Shown: positions 24,201 through 35,139, numbered from the stretch's first letter. The stretch: 64,000 nucleotides of DNA from Macrotrachela quadricornifera (GCA_022393335.1 JAJEKB010021308.1:1640403-1704402), one strand, 5' to 3'. Translations and numbers: made by a program. The notes: generated from the letters alone by a model not told the origin.

Positions 24201-25067
24201 TCTCACATTCCGATAATTTTCCATTTGTTTACATTCTAGTTAGTCAAATAAAAAAGGTAAATAGTAATCCCAAATACTCACTTTCTTCATGTGTCAATGC
24301 TCTTTTATCACTTTGTACAGTAATAAAAGGAAATCTTGTTGTGTTTTCATTTGTGGATGATGTTGCTGTACATACAGGATTTGTATTTTGATTGTTTGAT
24401 AAAGATGATGATTGATCATTTGATGCAACAAGCAAGATAGAACCAAAAACATCTTTCATACTTTGAATATGTTTTGGTCGATCAAAATGTTTTTTTATAT
24501 CATTCCATCCTCCATTGGCACAGCTCAAATCATTTGTACGACATACAATGCATTGGAACGAATTAGTAGTTTTACCTTTTTTAAGCCATCGAGAACACAC
24601 TCTACCAGTATTATCTAATTTGTGCAACCATTTTAGACAAAACGCTGTGTTTTTCGGCATTTCAAAATGTCTAATTGAAGGGGTACATTTTTCAAAATTG
24701 AATAGCTATAACATGATAGTTTGGTTTTTATATGGAGAGAAAATAACAAATTAGACTAAGCGCATGACAATAGAAGAGAACGAAAAGAAATAAACAGTGC
24801 AAGACGAAAAGTGTGTACATCTGAATAGAATAATAAGTTCCTGCATAATTCGTTCTTTTTTAATCAGCTTCAGTGTGTGATGCAGCAACTCACATGTTAA
24901 TTGTAACTACCACAATTTTGGCATCCACTTTCACGCAAATTTGACCCCAAAAAAGCAATATTAGAATAAAGTTTATAGTTCCTGATTTTTATAAAAATTC
25001 CTGATTTAAAAAAAAAAATTTCCTGTCCTGCTTCCTGATTTTGAGACACATGCCGCTGCGACCCCTG
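21298..25067 (-). mobile_element. Complete hAT transposon A
   Basis: The termini are CAGGCCTCGCAGCCG on the left and, inverted, CAGGGGTCGCAGCGG on the right. TACTTG flanks both ends (21292-21297 and 25068-25073): a 6 bp match and not the usual 8 bp. Subterminal zones contain many TCCTGTTTTT/CCTGATTTTT motifs at both ends. The element is 3770 bp and carries one spliced transposase gene on the minus strand that is open throughout, so the copy may be active or recently active. Confidence 0.88.
21554..24660 (-). CDS. hAT transposase, BED finger and hAT dimerisation domain
   Basis: Six exons in coding order: 24660-24282, 23878-23444, 23392-23317, 23264-22544, 22494-21991, 21943-21554. All introns have GT..AG ends and matching phase; total 834 codons, no internal stop. 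Exon 1 carries a BED-like zinc finger (CIVC..CANGGW..H..H). Exon 2 opens with KITRAE and includes LLFDET, the region of the first catalytic Asp of the RNase H-like core. Exon 5 carries the C-terminal hAT dimerisation domain (YWYHVF, LSHGNSDVERGFS, NGLRATNA). Exon 6 is a Glu/Lys-rich predicted coiled coil that ends KKQKI. It catalyses cut-and-paste transposition of hAT A. Introns 2 and 5 are only 51 and 47 nt. Confidence 0.88.
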
Positions 25068-25226
25068 TACTTGTGAAGACAATCATGTTTATTGTGTCTA
25101 TAATGAACAAAATAATTCTAGTAGATATTTTTGTCTGCCATACTATATTAGAGAATCTTGTTAACAAGAAACATACTCTAAAACTTTATCGCTTCTATCC
25201 CAACATCGAATGATACTCTTGTTCTA

Positions 25227-26184
25227 ACGGGCGGTCGAAAAGTTTTTGGACAAAGTATTTATTTACTTTTGAGCTGCTAAAAATTATTTACGACAAGCTG
25301 AAATCTTTGAGTTATGACCAGAATTTTGTGCTTTTTCAGATAATGGATTTAAAATACTTTTTCTTGGTTTTTGTTTGGGAGTACTAAAATCATCTTTGAA
25401 AGACTCAAAAAATTAGTTTGGACAAAATTGTGCGCTGAAGTTTCCGATGAATATATTTTTACATTTTAGCCTGGTTTAAAGAACTTCTGTCGAGCCCAAA
25501 ATTATAGATCTTAATCAGAATTTTGTGCTCATTTTGAATATCGATTTAGAAATGTTACATCTATTTCTGCTCATGAGTATTGAAGAGGTTTTGAAAAGCT
25601 CGAAAAATTATTTTTAATAGTGAACCAACAGATTTTTGTTTATTTAACAAGTCCCCATTGGAAGGTGTTATATGTTGTTGGCATCGATTATTTCGTAGAT
25701 CAGATACTTCTCTTCAAAATTCGATTTTGAAATAAGCTGTAGCTTTTATCCAAGTGGATCTCTTTTCAGCGTAAAATTGTTTTGATCAAGAAGTCATTTT
25801 TTCTCAAAAATGAGTATTCAGGATAAACGAACATTGGCATGTCTTGTCGAAAGACAAACAAATATTGAAATAATGTATTTTATAGAGCAGCTTCTGCTCT
25901 ACAAGTTTATGTATAAATGAAAGCCTCAACTTTTAGTTTCGACTCGAAATGGTTAGTGAGAATAAAAAGATATGCAGAAAAATTTGATCCAAACTAATTT
26001 TTTGAATCCTTCAAGAACGATTTCAGTACTTCCAAACAAAAACTAAGAAAAAATATTTTAAGCCCTTATTCTGAAAGAGCACAAAATTCTGATCATAATT
26101 CATAGGTTTTGGCTTGTCGTAAGTAGTTTGTAGCAGCTCAAAGATAAACAAATATTTTGTCCAAAAACCTTTTCAACCACCCGT
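25227..26184. mobile_element. TA-flanked foldback element, 958 bp
   Basis: The ends ACGGGCGGTCGAAAAG and CTTTTCAACCACCCGT are inverted and sit directly between TA dinucleotides (25225-25226 and 26185-26186). The arms extend about 195 bp (25227-25425 and 25985-26184) and include TTTTTGGACAAA and GCACAAAATTCTG with complements. A TA target suggests a Tc1/mariner-class transposase. No coding capacity is seen. Confidence 0.75.
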
Positions 26185-26258
26185 TATTTATCATAGATAT
26201 TGAACTACCAATTTTTTACTTATAAATGGTGTAGTCTGTCCACAAACATATTTATATA

Positions 26259-27025
26259 CAGTCAAATCTCTTTAAAGTGGACACTCTTGGAACTTTTTCA
26301 AAGTGCCCAGTTTAGCGAGGTTTGGGTCACATTCCTCTGAAAAAGCTTCTGATTCTAGGAAAGAGCATAATGTAAGGCTTAGTGAATGAAATGTGCTGCA
26401 CATTCTTCTCTTTTTGTAGTGACTGTTATTAAAGATGATCCATTGACTTCAATATAATTAAGATTTTTAAGAAAAGTCAGCGATGAAACTCTGCTTATCT
26501 GCTCTAGAGTCGAAATAGATATCTGTTAGTTTTGTCTCTAACTCGCTAACTCACTGATGCAGGACAGGGTGCCAGGAAATGCAGTTTGCGAACCTTATCT
26601 TGTACCTCAGGCAACTTCGGTGACTCTTCCTCGTCGATATCATGATTGCTAGCATTATCGATCGTCAATAATTTTTCAATCCCATCTTCACACTCGTTGC
26701 AGCTGGGCGTCTCATCATCGAGATCGACAAATTCAGCTGCTGAAAATCGTTGATTTTCGATCTGAACATGAATCAGCAAGACCTTAAGCATCTTTATTGG
26801 GTCTATGTGGTCTTTGTTCGTCTGGCTGTGCTTCATAATAGAATTATCCTTCTCTTCAACTTCACCAACTACAGAAGATGAGTAGAACGAAAGGAAAATA
26901 GCAAGTAAAGGGAAGAGAGCGAGAAGAGACAAGCTGTTTTCCATCTTCCAAAAAAAAAGTCGATAAGTACCCAGTTTACGAAGGTGCTCAATCTCGAGAG
27001 GTGCCCACTTAAGGAGTTTTTACTG
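26259..27025 (-). mobile_element. pogo/Tigger-like element, internally deleted
   Basis: The left end reads CAGTCAAATCTCTTTAAAGT and the right end, inverted, CAGTAAAAACTCCTTAAGTG, each next to TA. Both then show the GTGGGCAC..CCAGTTTA pattern common to pogo/Tigger/Jerky-type termini. At 767 bp it is too short for a transposase gene and keeps only a minus-strand remnant frame. Confidence 0.75.
26546..26944 (-). pseudogene. C-terminal remnant of a pogo/Tigger-like transposase
   Basis: 132 codons are open. The C-terminal half is acidic (FVDLDDETPSCNE, DIDEEESPKLPEV) and ends with KVRKLHFLA, reminiscent of the acidic tail and final helix of Tigger/Jerky-type transposases. The DNA-binding and DDE regions are absent. 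The N-terminal hydrophobic stretch resembles a signal peptide, probably by chance translation of AT-rich sequence. It lies wholly inside the TIR-bounded element. Confidence 0.45.
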
Positions 27026-27124
27026 TAGACAAAAAACAGGTGTAACAAGCATAGGTATATCCTTGATAATTCCATCGATGGCTTTTTGCATTTTTGTTAT
27101 GGAACATAACGTTACGATTCGTGT

Positions 27125-28262
27125 AAATTTATAAGTAGCGAAAATATACGATTCTTTTCTATGAAAATCGATTTCTTTATTTCTCGACGTCAACATCAAA
27201 AGTGGTCATTTTTCGTAGCGACAATCTCGAGAACGGAAAGTGGCAAAGTATTCGTTGAAACGCGAGATTAAAGTATGAAGATCAAATCATGACCATCCAT
27301 TTTTTGATTTTCAATAGAAAGTTTCTTTTCGTCACAGAGAACGTAACAAAATGACGATTTTTAAAGGAATTTTGTTTTTTTTTCGAAGTTTGCGATAATT
27401 AAAACGAAAATAAAATAAAAAGCTAGGCGTCATTCCCTCTGTATAACAGCTATGAATACATCTGATAATAGATAATGAATCAGACAGATAATTAAAGCAA
27501 CAATCGACAGTGTTCACTAGAAGCAAGTTGATAAGTATTGATAGAGTTCTCATAGTGATGTATCTCGTTATGTCTGCACTTTATTGAACGAAACCTTACT
27601 TTCTCGACAACATTCACAGACTAGAAATATGATTCGATAAGTCCAAAAGAACTTGTCTAGTGTCTGCTTCGTTCATGTTAAATCTTTGAAACGGATATAC
27701 ATTTTTAATGAAGTACTGATTTTTCGATAACCTATATTTTCGACTTCGTACCGCATTTCGTAGTCGAGTGAAACTTGAATACCATCTAGTTTAGTTCTTT
27801 CATTGCTTAACGTCCACATCAAAGTCAATATTTTCTGTAGCGATGATCTCGTGAACGAAAAGTTAGAAAATACTTGTTAAAATGTAAGATGAAAATATCG
27901 AGATCAAACCGCTGCCATTTATTTTTATTTTCTTATTACAAGGTTTCGTTTCTTTAGAAATAGTTTCAAGAAAACACAAGTTTTTGTGAACTTTGCTTTT
28001 TTCACTATTTGAGATAATTAAAAACGAAAACGAGACAAGAAGTTAGGTGCCATTCTGTTTAAACAACATACTTTATAAATAACAGCTGTAAATACAGTTG
28101 ATGATAGATAATGAATGTAAATTTTATTCAATTTCGATCATCCGAGTGATTGACACCCGTGTTCAATTGTTGAAATGAATGCTCATCTTTTAAGAATTCT
28201 TGATTTCATACCACATTTCATAGTAGAGTGAAACTCGAGTACCATCTAGTTCGATTATTTAC
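27125..28262 (+). repeat. Diverged direct duplications
   Basis: The sequence at about 27125-27500 recurs at 27735-28130 (shared order: TAGCGA, ATCTCG, GATCAAA, AAAACGAAAA, AGATAATGAAT). A third partial piece at 28200-28262 repeats 27745-27800 (ACATTTCATAGTAGAGTGAA against GCATTTCGTAGTCGAGTGAA). No coding frame is conserved between copies. Confidence 0.6.
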
Positions 28263-28391
28263 GATCCAATATCATATTGAAATAACATGTTGTTCATCAA
28301 CGTTGTCCAGCGGCTACTAGCAGGTAGAATGGTGCAAACATGAATCTAAAACCCAACCCCAGACTCTCACTCTTGTAGAGAATATGTCTTG

Positions 28392-28482
28392 GAATCCGGA
28401 AAGAAAAAATCCGGAATGGAAAAAATCCGGAAAAGAAAAATCCGGAAAGAAAAAAATCCGGAAAACAAAAATCCGGAAAAAT
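28392..28482 (+). repeat. Left terminal AATCCGG array of the MULE
   Basis: About six units of AATCCGGAA with variable A-runs. Its inverse is at 33758-33890. Probable transposase-binding or end-recognition sites by analogy with subterminal repeats of other DNA transposons. Confidence 0.8.
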
Positions 28483-28664
28483 CTCCAATATCCTTATAAC
28501 AAAGGAGAAAGAATAATATTCTTCCATAAATGTTTCCTATTGTCTACGTCAACCATGATCATCGTCCACTGAGTACTATTCTACTTAATTGGGTTCTGTA
28601 TTTCTATTATTTTGTATAGACAGACACGCTGAACACGCCGCTGATCGTTCAATTAGTGCACATG

Positions 28665-28672
28665 TATAAATA
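28665..28672 (+). promoter_or_regulatory. TATA box of the MULE transposase gene
   Basis: TATAAATA lies 121 bases before the ATG at 28786, followed by a pyrimidine-rich leader with no upstream ATG in good context. Confidence 0.45.
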
Positions 28673-29177
28673 CACTCGTTCCTCGCTATTATTCCCATTT
28701 CACATCAATCTCACTTCTACAACACTCAACTATCTGATCTTCTTATTTTCTATTTTCTTCTCATTTTCTACTCTCTTCATTCATAATGACCAACGCGCAA
28801 CCGCCTCACTCTTTCGTTAACAGCAACAAGGGTAAGCCTCTTCTCGTTATCGACAGTTATATCTTTCAGAAGAGCGGCAAGGCCACAGAGGCAACCACCT
28901 ATTGGGAGTGTCAATTCAAGCACTGTGCTGCCGTTGCTCATACGAACTCGAAGACAAGCGAGTTGATGAAGCAGAAGAACAACCACTGCCATCCTCCCAT
29001 ACCAGAGGAGATCGAGATTCGTCACATGATGAACAAGGTCAAGACCCGCGTCAAAGCCGATACTACACCCGTCGGTCAAATCTACGACGAGGAATTGGCC
29101 AAGGCCAAAATGTCAAACGCAGCACTTGCCATGGCACCAACAGCCAACCAAGCCAGGAAAGCATTGAATGTTCAACG

Positions 29178-32100
29178 TAGCGGCGTAACCAGGATTTTGG
29201 TCTAGGGGGAGCGGAGCTCCATATACGGTTCTTTGTGTTCTTTTATTTGATTCAATCACTTATTATTTAAGTATTCTTTATATATAAATCAGTAAATATA
29301 CAGTTCATGGTTCTATATTTATTACAGAATAACTTAATTATATCAACATAATTCTACTATTTATGTGTTTTGCAGCGAACACATCAACAACTTTATCGAA
29401 ATCTATGTCGAATTCTCTTTCAATAGCTAACACACTAAGATCGCTAAGTCTTTCATCACCCATTGAATTTCTTGCATAAGTTTTTATCAACTTCATTTTC
29501 GAAAAGGTTCTCTCACATGAGACAGATGACACAGGAAATGTTAAACCACCTTTAATCAAAGCAACAGCTGTAGGAAAGGCTTGTTTCATAGGTTTTAATT
29601 CATGAAGTACATCGAGCACAGTTGATAATTTAGAATTTTTAATCATAGGTTTTATCACAGAAATTTCGTTATGTATCATATTTTTTTCTAATGACAAATG
29701 ATCAATTAATGGTTGTAACATTTCCACATCTAAAAATTTTCCATTTGTTGGAGATAATGATGCAATACTATTTGCTATTTGAAGATTATGACTAGAGAAG
29801 CGTTCATTTAATTCAATTAAAATAGAATCAATTGTTGGGAAATACATTGTTCTTCGAAAATATGCTTCACTTATGTCATAATCTCGATGTCCAAGTGTTG
29901 TTGTAACAATACAATCTTTAAAACGTTCTGGAATTGTTTTTGGACGTCTTATTTTAACAGATGCATTCATATCGATTCCATTTTCATTACAAAATGTAAC
30001 TGCTTGATGATATAATTCTGTAAATAACTGTTCGTCTCTCATGAGGTTTAGTTGTTCACAAATAGTTGTAATAAGATTCTGTGCACTACCAAGGTCAACA
30101 CATACTCCTTTGGAATAAAAAATCAAAAAGGAAATTCTGCTGTCTTATTCTCAAGAAAAAATGAATGTACCCTTTAACTGATCTGAAAGAATTTTAATTG
30201 GTCCAAGTAAACGATGTAAAATAAACATAGCAATTATAAACATTGAATCTTTCACAACCAGGAGCAAACCTTGTGCATCAACAGCACGACTACCACCATC
30301 ATGTATCAAATCTGTCAATGCTGCAATAAGTGCTGAATAATTACATTTAATTGAATCAATTGATTTAAATCTCGAATCCCAACGAGTGTTTCCCCATTTT
30401 TTTAATGTTAAAATTGTATCTAATTAAAAAATACAAGTAAAGCTATATGAAAAATGTGATCAATTTAAATCTCTTTACCTAATTCTAATAATTTCTGTGC
30501 TTCAGAAAAATAACGATTAGTAACACCTGATGCTGTAAAATAAGTATGAATTTTAGAAATGATAGAAAAGAATTCATCAATATACGGTACAACCGAGCAA
30601 ACATCACAAACGACTAGATTTATACGATGAGTCATACAATGAATATATATGGCTTTTGGCATAAACTGCCGTTGCAAAATTATATGCACTCCATTTTCAT
30701 CTCCTGACATCACCGATGCTCTAAAGAAGGAAATATGAAAGATCACGGAACCTAAACGCCCAGTTTATCTTTAATATACCCATCGTAGCACTGAGCTATA
30801 CACATTGAGAGAGGAATGTTATGTTTGTTCAAAAAATCACTAATCTCTTTTGCTAAAGTAACAGCATCAAATCGATGAAGACGAATAAATCCCATAAAGA
30901 ATTCTTTTATCTGCCATTGTTCATCAACCACACGAAGACAAATAGATAATTGTTTATTATGACTAACATCTGTTGCTTCATCAGCTAATAACACATATAC
31001 ATTTCCATTCACCTAAAACAACAAAATGCATGACACAGTGATGAAGCGAAGGTAAAGCTGATAATTTAACTAATTCAAATCGATTACAACATATACATAA
31101 ACTTTATAGGTTTTTAATCAAACTACAATTAGAAACATTTTTGTCTTACCTTTTCAGCAATATTATTACGTATTTGATTAGCCATTATATGCAATAATTC
31201 ATTTTGAATTTGAGGCGACAAATATGTAGCATTACCTGCACTCTCCTCTAATACAGCTCTAGCTAATGGATCAGTTTTAGCCGACCATTTTAATACTTCA
31301 ATCAGATTACCACGATTAAGTGAACTAATAAAAAAGAATACATTTGTTTAATTTATATATTGAAAATGAATATTATGATACTCTAATTACTTACTCAATA
31401 CTTTCGTCATATCCTCGAAGACCTATTAATTGTTTAGCACATAGTAAAATTGCCGAACTGATTTTTATTAATTTCTGACGATTATAACGTATTTGTTCAA
31501 CTCTTGATTTTTCAAGAACATTAAGTACACTTGCATTTGTCTTTTGACGTAATTGATATTCAGAAAAATTTGTTGATGATGTTATATGTGCTTGGCTTTT
31601 AACATGTTTATCAAAACCTCGATCACTTGCTAAAGCCCTTTTCCAATTATTAAAACCACATGTTGTAAAGGCATCTCGTTGATTTCGTGTTGGCGTGCTG
31701 GATTGAGAAAAATGACGACAATAGTAACAAAAAGTACAATCCAATTCTATTGAATATTCTAGCCATGGACGGTTGACATACCATTTAACTTGAAATGATC
31801 GATTCTCTTTATCAACAGGATAAACAGCTAAATGTGGTTGTGATGGTGAATCTCGACTCGACTGGCTAATATCAGTAGGAAAAATTTTTGATAAAGTTTT
31901 TGGTGACGGGTCATCAGCAGTTGAAGATGAATTCGTAGAAGTCGTACATACATCAATTAAAATATGATGAGAGATGGTTAAATCATTGGTTTTGTTCGAA
32001 ATAGAAGATGATGTTGATGATGAACATGAGTCATTCGAAGTACAGTTTAAACTATTATTACTATCTCGAGATTTTTTACTTGATATAACGAAACTATCAA

Positions 32101-32654
32101 GAGTAGCATTTCGTTTACAACAGTTTCTATTTTCCATATGAATCTTTACTGTTTAGATATTTTTTTTAGAATTAATATTTTATTTTATAAGAGAAACACT
32201 TGTTCGTTCGTTCTTTCGTGATTATCGAAATATTTCTATTAGTCTATCATTTAAGACCAGTAGCATCGAGAAAAATACCTTTATCGGCTTTGTATACAGT
32301 CTACTCAAATAAAATTTATCATGTTTGTCTATAGTTGAACAAAAGATTTCTCGAATACAACAAAATCGAATTATTTCATTCAGAAAACTTTTATAAATCT
32401 TCCTGTAATTTCTATCGATAGATGTCATTGTTTTAAATAATGAGAATAAATGGTAATCACACGTGAAAATCAGGCATATCTTGTGCGAAAATGTTAAGAA
32501 AAAATTATTAAAAATCTAACAGTCTGCATCAAGCTCGAACTTTTCAGAGGAAACTCGAAAGTTTCTAGAAGGAGCTCAAAAGTTTCTAGGGGGAGCTCAG
32601 AAGTTTCTAGGGGGAGCTCAGCTCCCCCAAGCTCCCCCCCTGGCTACGCCACTA
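29178..32654 (-). mobile_element. Complete hAT transposon B, nested in the MULE
   Basis: A perfect 8 bp duplication GTTCAACG (29170-29177 and 32655-32662) encloses termini TAGCGGCGTAACCAGG and, inverted, TAGTGGCGTAGCCAGG. Subterminal GGGGGAGC motifs occur at both ends; on the right, AGTTTCTAGGGGGAGCTC is repeated about three times. The 3477 bp element carries one six-exon transposase gene on the minus strand without internal stops. Confidence 0.92.
29338..32137 (-). CDS. hAT transposase, TTF-type zinc finger and DUF4371/hATC
   Basis: Exons in coding order: 32137-31395, 31324-31150, 31012-30780, 30720-30479, 30419-30171, 30107-29338. Phases agree and the total is 803 aa with no stop. After a Ser/Asn-rich N-terminus, exon 1 carries a TTF-type zinc finger (RSFQVKWYV..WLEYS, CTFCYYCRHF, GFNNWKRAL, GFDKH..SQAH). 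Exons 2-4 form the DUF4371-type core, including LLADEATDVSH, CYDGASVMSG across a splice, and HCMTHRINLVV. Exon 6 has the dimerisation domain (LTFPVSSVSCERTFSKMK). This ZMYM/52-kDa-repressor-like class differs clearly from hAT A. It drives transposition of hAT B. Confidence 0.88.
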
Positions 32655-33757
32655 GTTCAACGGCGAATGGAAATGCCGACTATTCCCACATCGGTCGATT
32701 TCTACTTCCCACGACGTTACAAGGAGACCCTCGACGGGAAACGTTATCTTCTCGCCGATCATTTCTGGCCCGACATCGGCTCCGGCTGCAAGCGCATCGT
32801 CGCCTTTGCCACTGACGAGCAATTACGCCTTCTATTCAAGTGCACACATATCTTGATGGATGGCACGTTTGATACCTCACCAAAACACTTTGCTCAAGTA
32901 TATTCCATTCACGGAATAAAGCACGACCACACATTCGCATGTGTCATCCTGCTCATGACGGAAAGAAAGGCGTTCTACTACCGACACATGTTCGCTATTC
33001 TTCACCAACACGCCGCTCGTCTCAACCTTGCGTTTCAACCGACTCGAGTGACGACCGATTTCGAACCTGCGTTGGTCAAAGTCCTCAAGACTGAGCTTCC
33101 CACTGCTCATCAATATGGCTGTTATTTTCATTACTGTCAAGCCATTCATCGAAGAATCCAAACGCTCGGGCTTGCGAGCCTTTATAAAAATGACGTCGAC
33201 GCTCGCTCATGTGCTCGAAAGCTCATGGCTTTGGCTCTTCTTCCGCTCAACCAGGTCGCACTCGGGTTCGAGGAGGTAGCAGACGAAGCGCCTCATTCTA
33301 TCGATGATCTCATCGACTACTTTCGAGACCATTGGATGAAGAACGTCAAGTTGAGCCTATGGAATGTGGCCGAATTAAACGTGCGCACGAACAATAACGT
33401 TGAAGGGTGGAATAATCGTTTCAACAAACGAATGAACAGGTGTCACCCGAACATGTGGGCCTTCGTTACTTGCTTGCAAAACGAAGAAGTGCATTTTCGG
33501 CAACAAGTGCTCAAGGTGTTAACGGGTGCGCAAAAACAGAAGACGAAGAAGACTTTGGCTTTACAAGCTAAAATCAACACTCTTGCCAAACGTTTCGAGG
33601 ACGATGAGATCGATCGCGCTGAACATCTCGAGGGACTCTCTTTATTGGTAGCTAGTAAAAAGTGAACTACATCACTTCTGTTCATATCAAATAATTTCTT
33701 TTCTTTATTGTACATCTTTCTTTGTTAAATAAATTCTTGAATCTTTTTACATAATTT

Positions 33758-33890
33758 TCCGGATTATTTATTTTCCGGATTATTTTTTTCCGGATTATTT
33801 TTTTCCGGATTATTTTTTTCCGGATTATTTTTTTTTCGGATTTTTTCCTCCGAATTTTTTCTTCCGGATTTTTTTTTCCGGATTTCGGGA
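33758..33890 (+). repeat. Right terminal TTCCGGATT array of the MULE
   Basis: About eight units of TTTTTTCCGGATTA, inverted relative to the left array, ending next to GGGACATTACC at the element border. Confidence 0.8.
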
Positions 33891-33905
33891 CATTACCCTT
33901 GTAGA

Positions 33906-34600
33906 CATATTCCCATTAATCATTTATGGCATGGGTATTTTTTTTTCTGTTCTTATCATCTCTCAGAGGTGACTCACTTTTATGGTTTTCTCCCTTCTGA
34001 CAATGGTTTGCTCCCGTTACTTATCATATATATATATATAGTCACCGTTTTCGTTAGTAAACAGCACTCTTTCCTTTTCATCCACCAATTCTCTCATTTG
34101 CGAGCACACTCATCCACTAACACACGTTTGTAATTATTGTTTTCAGCAGCTTCACCTGTTGATTTTTACATTTATACATGGTTAATTTGATACGATCTTT
34201 ACTACTATGGCAAAGATTCGAGAGAAATTCTCTATTTTATAATATTCATCATACAGAATAATTTAGTGACTATTATTTTGTTAGGCTCCCTCCGTAAAAC
34301 TGAATCGATGCAGAAACCAATGCATTCTGAACTTTTCCGTTTCTAGTATGTTAAGGAGAACTGATTTGTGATTCGTCATGCTGTAGTATTCCCCAATTTT
34401 TTTTTAAAAAGAAGTGAGCAACAAGTAATAACAAGTGAACATTTATAGTAGCTGTTTTACATGGATAGCTCTATGCATACAGATGCACTCTCGCTTCAAG
34501 CAAGAGTGTAGATGTTGATGTGAATATCCTGTCTTCATTCAATGCTATCCTCGTCCTCACTCTCAACCTCACATTCTCCCGTTGTATATTTTAGATACAT
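33906..34600. other. Upstream region of the peptidase gene
   Basis: Mostly non-coding. An (AT)n tract lies at 34027-34040, and a pyrimidine-rich stretch with TATATTTTAG ends near 34592, which could be a 5' UTR splice acceptor. Confidence 0.4.
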
Positions 34601-34615
34601 TCATTACTTCAAGTC

Positions 34616-35134
34616 ATGTCAACGTTTAAAAGCGATCGAGACACACCTGTCTGGCCACATAAAGAAGAGGAACACTACTTTCGTGATCTTGACATCAAAC
34701 CGCTCAATCAACGAGGTCCCACCTGTGTGTCCAATTGTCTAGCCATGCTTACTAACAAAAGACCCGAAGATTTTCAAGGCAACATCAACACACAAGATCC
34801 CGTTTCGTGGTCAGCTGCTCTGCAGCCATATGGAATGAAATTGGCCTATTGTCCTCATGATGCACGAAAGTTGAAGTTTTACATTGAACAACTGATCGCT
34901 TTAGATGATTTATTTGCCCTCAGCTTCTATACCACCTGGGATCCAAACAATATCTTGAACGATCCAGATGACACTGGGTTTGTGACTCAATCACATTTCA
35001 TACTGTTACATCGAGACAAGATCTATGATTCAGCAGGTTCTGGATGCGGTCCAGCACGTGACCACTACTGTCTTGAGCAACACACGAAGCGTATTTTTCG
35101 AGTACTACCTGCCACACATGCTCGTGGTCTTTGA
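34616..35134 (+). CDS. Predicted C39-like cysteine peptidase
   Basis: 172 aa in one exon. The papain-like signature is plain: Q32-RGPT-C37 followed by VSNCLAML, as in peptidase C39/C39-like enzymes (oxyanion Gln and nucleophile Cys), then TQSHFILLHRDKIYDS with H127 and D138 placed for a Cys-His-Asp triad. No signal peptide or membrane segment is present, so it is probably cytosolic. It is short for the family and contains essentially the catalytic fold alone. The coding sequence is clearly richer in GC than its surroundings and has no intron, which together with the bacterial flavour of the family suggests possible horizontal acquisition; that is inference. It lies about 700 bases outside the MULE and is not part of it. 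AATAAA occurs near 35391. Confidence 0.72.
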   Translation: MSTFKSDRDTPVWPHKEEEHYFRDLDIKPLNQRGPTCVSNCLAMLTNKRPEDFQGNINTQDPVSWSAALQPYGMKLAYCPHDARKLKFYIEQLIALDDLFALSFYTTWDPNNILNDPDDTGFVTQSHFILLHRDKIYDSAGSGCGPARDHYCLEQHTKRIFRVLPATHARGL

Positions 35135-35139
35135 GTTCC

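Larger units (their letters stand above)
28786..33665 (+). pseudogene. FLYWCH-MULE transposase, split by a hAT insertion
   Basis: The coding parts are 28786-29177 and 32663-33665. Removing the hAT and one copy of the 8 bp duplication joins them in frame (464 codons, no stop). Residues about 8-70 form a FLYWCH-type zinc finger (F..SNKGKPLLVIDSYIF, YWEC, C, H.H). The second part carries the MULE core: DGTFDTSP with the first Asp, TTDFEPAL with the second, the GCYFHYCQAIHR motif, and NNNVEGWNNRF with the Glu. FLYWCH fingers are known partners of MULE transposases. The unit has higher GC content than its neighbours and no introns. AATAAA is at 33727. The insertion is the only lesion I see, so inactivation is probably recent. 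Confidence 0.85.
28380..33897 (+). mobile_element. MULE transposon interrupted by a hAT
   Basis: The target duplication CTTGTAGA (28372-28379 and 33898-33905) encloses imperfect inverted ends that match at ATGTC and AATCCGGA. Both ends continue as short tandem arrays of AATCCGGAAAAA on the left and its inverse on the right. Without the nested hAT and its duplication the element is 2033 bp and encodes one open protein with a FLYWCH finger and a MULE transposase core. Its coding part is clearly richer in GC than the surroundings. Confidence 0.88.
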
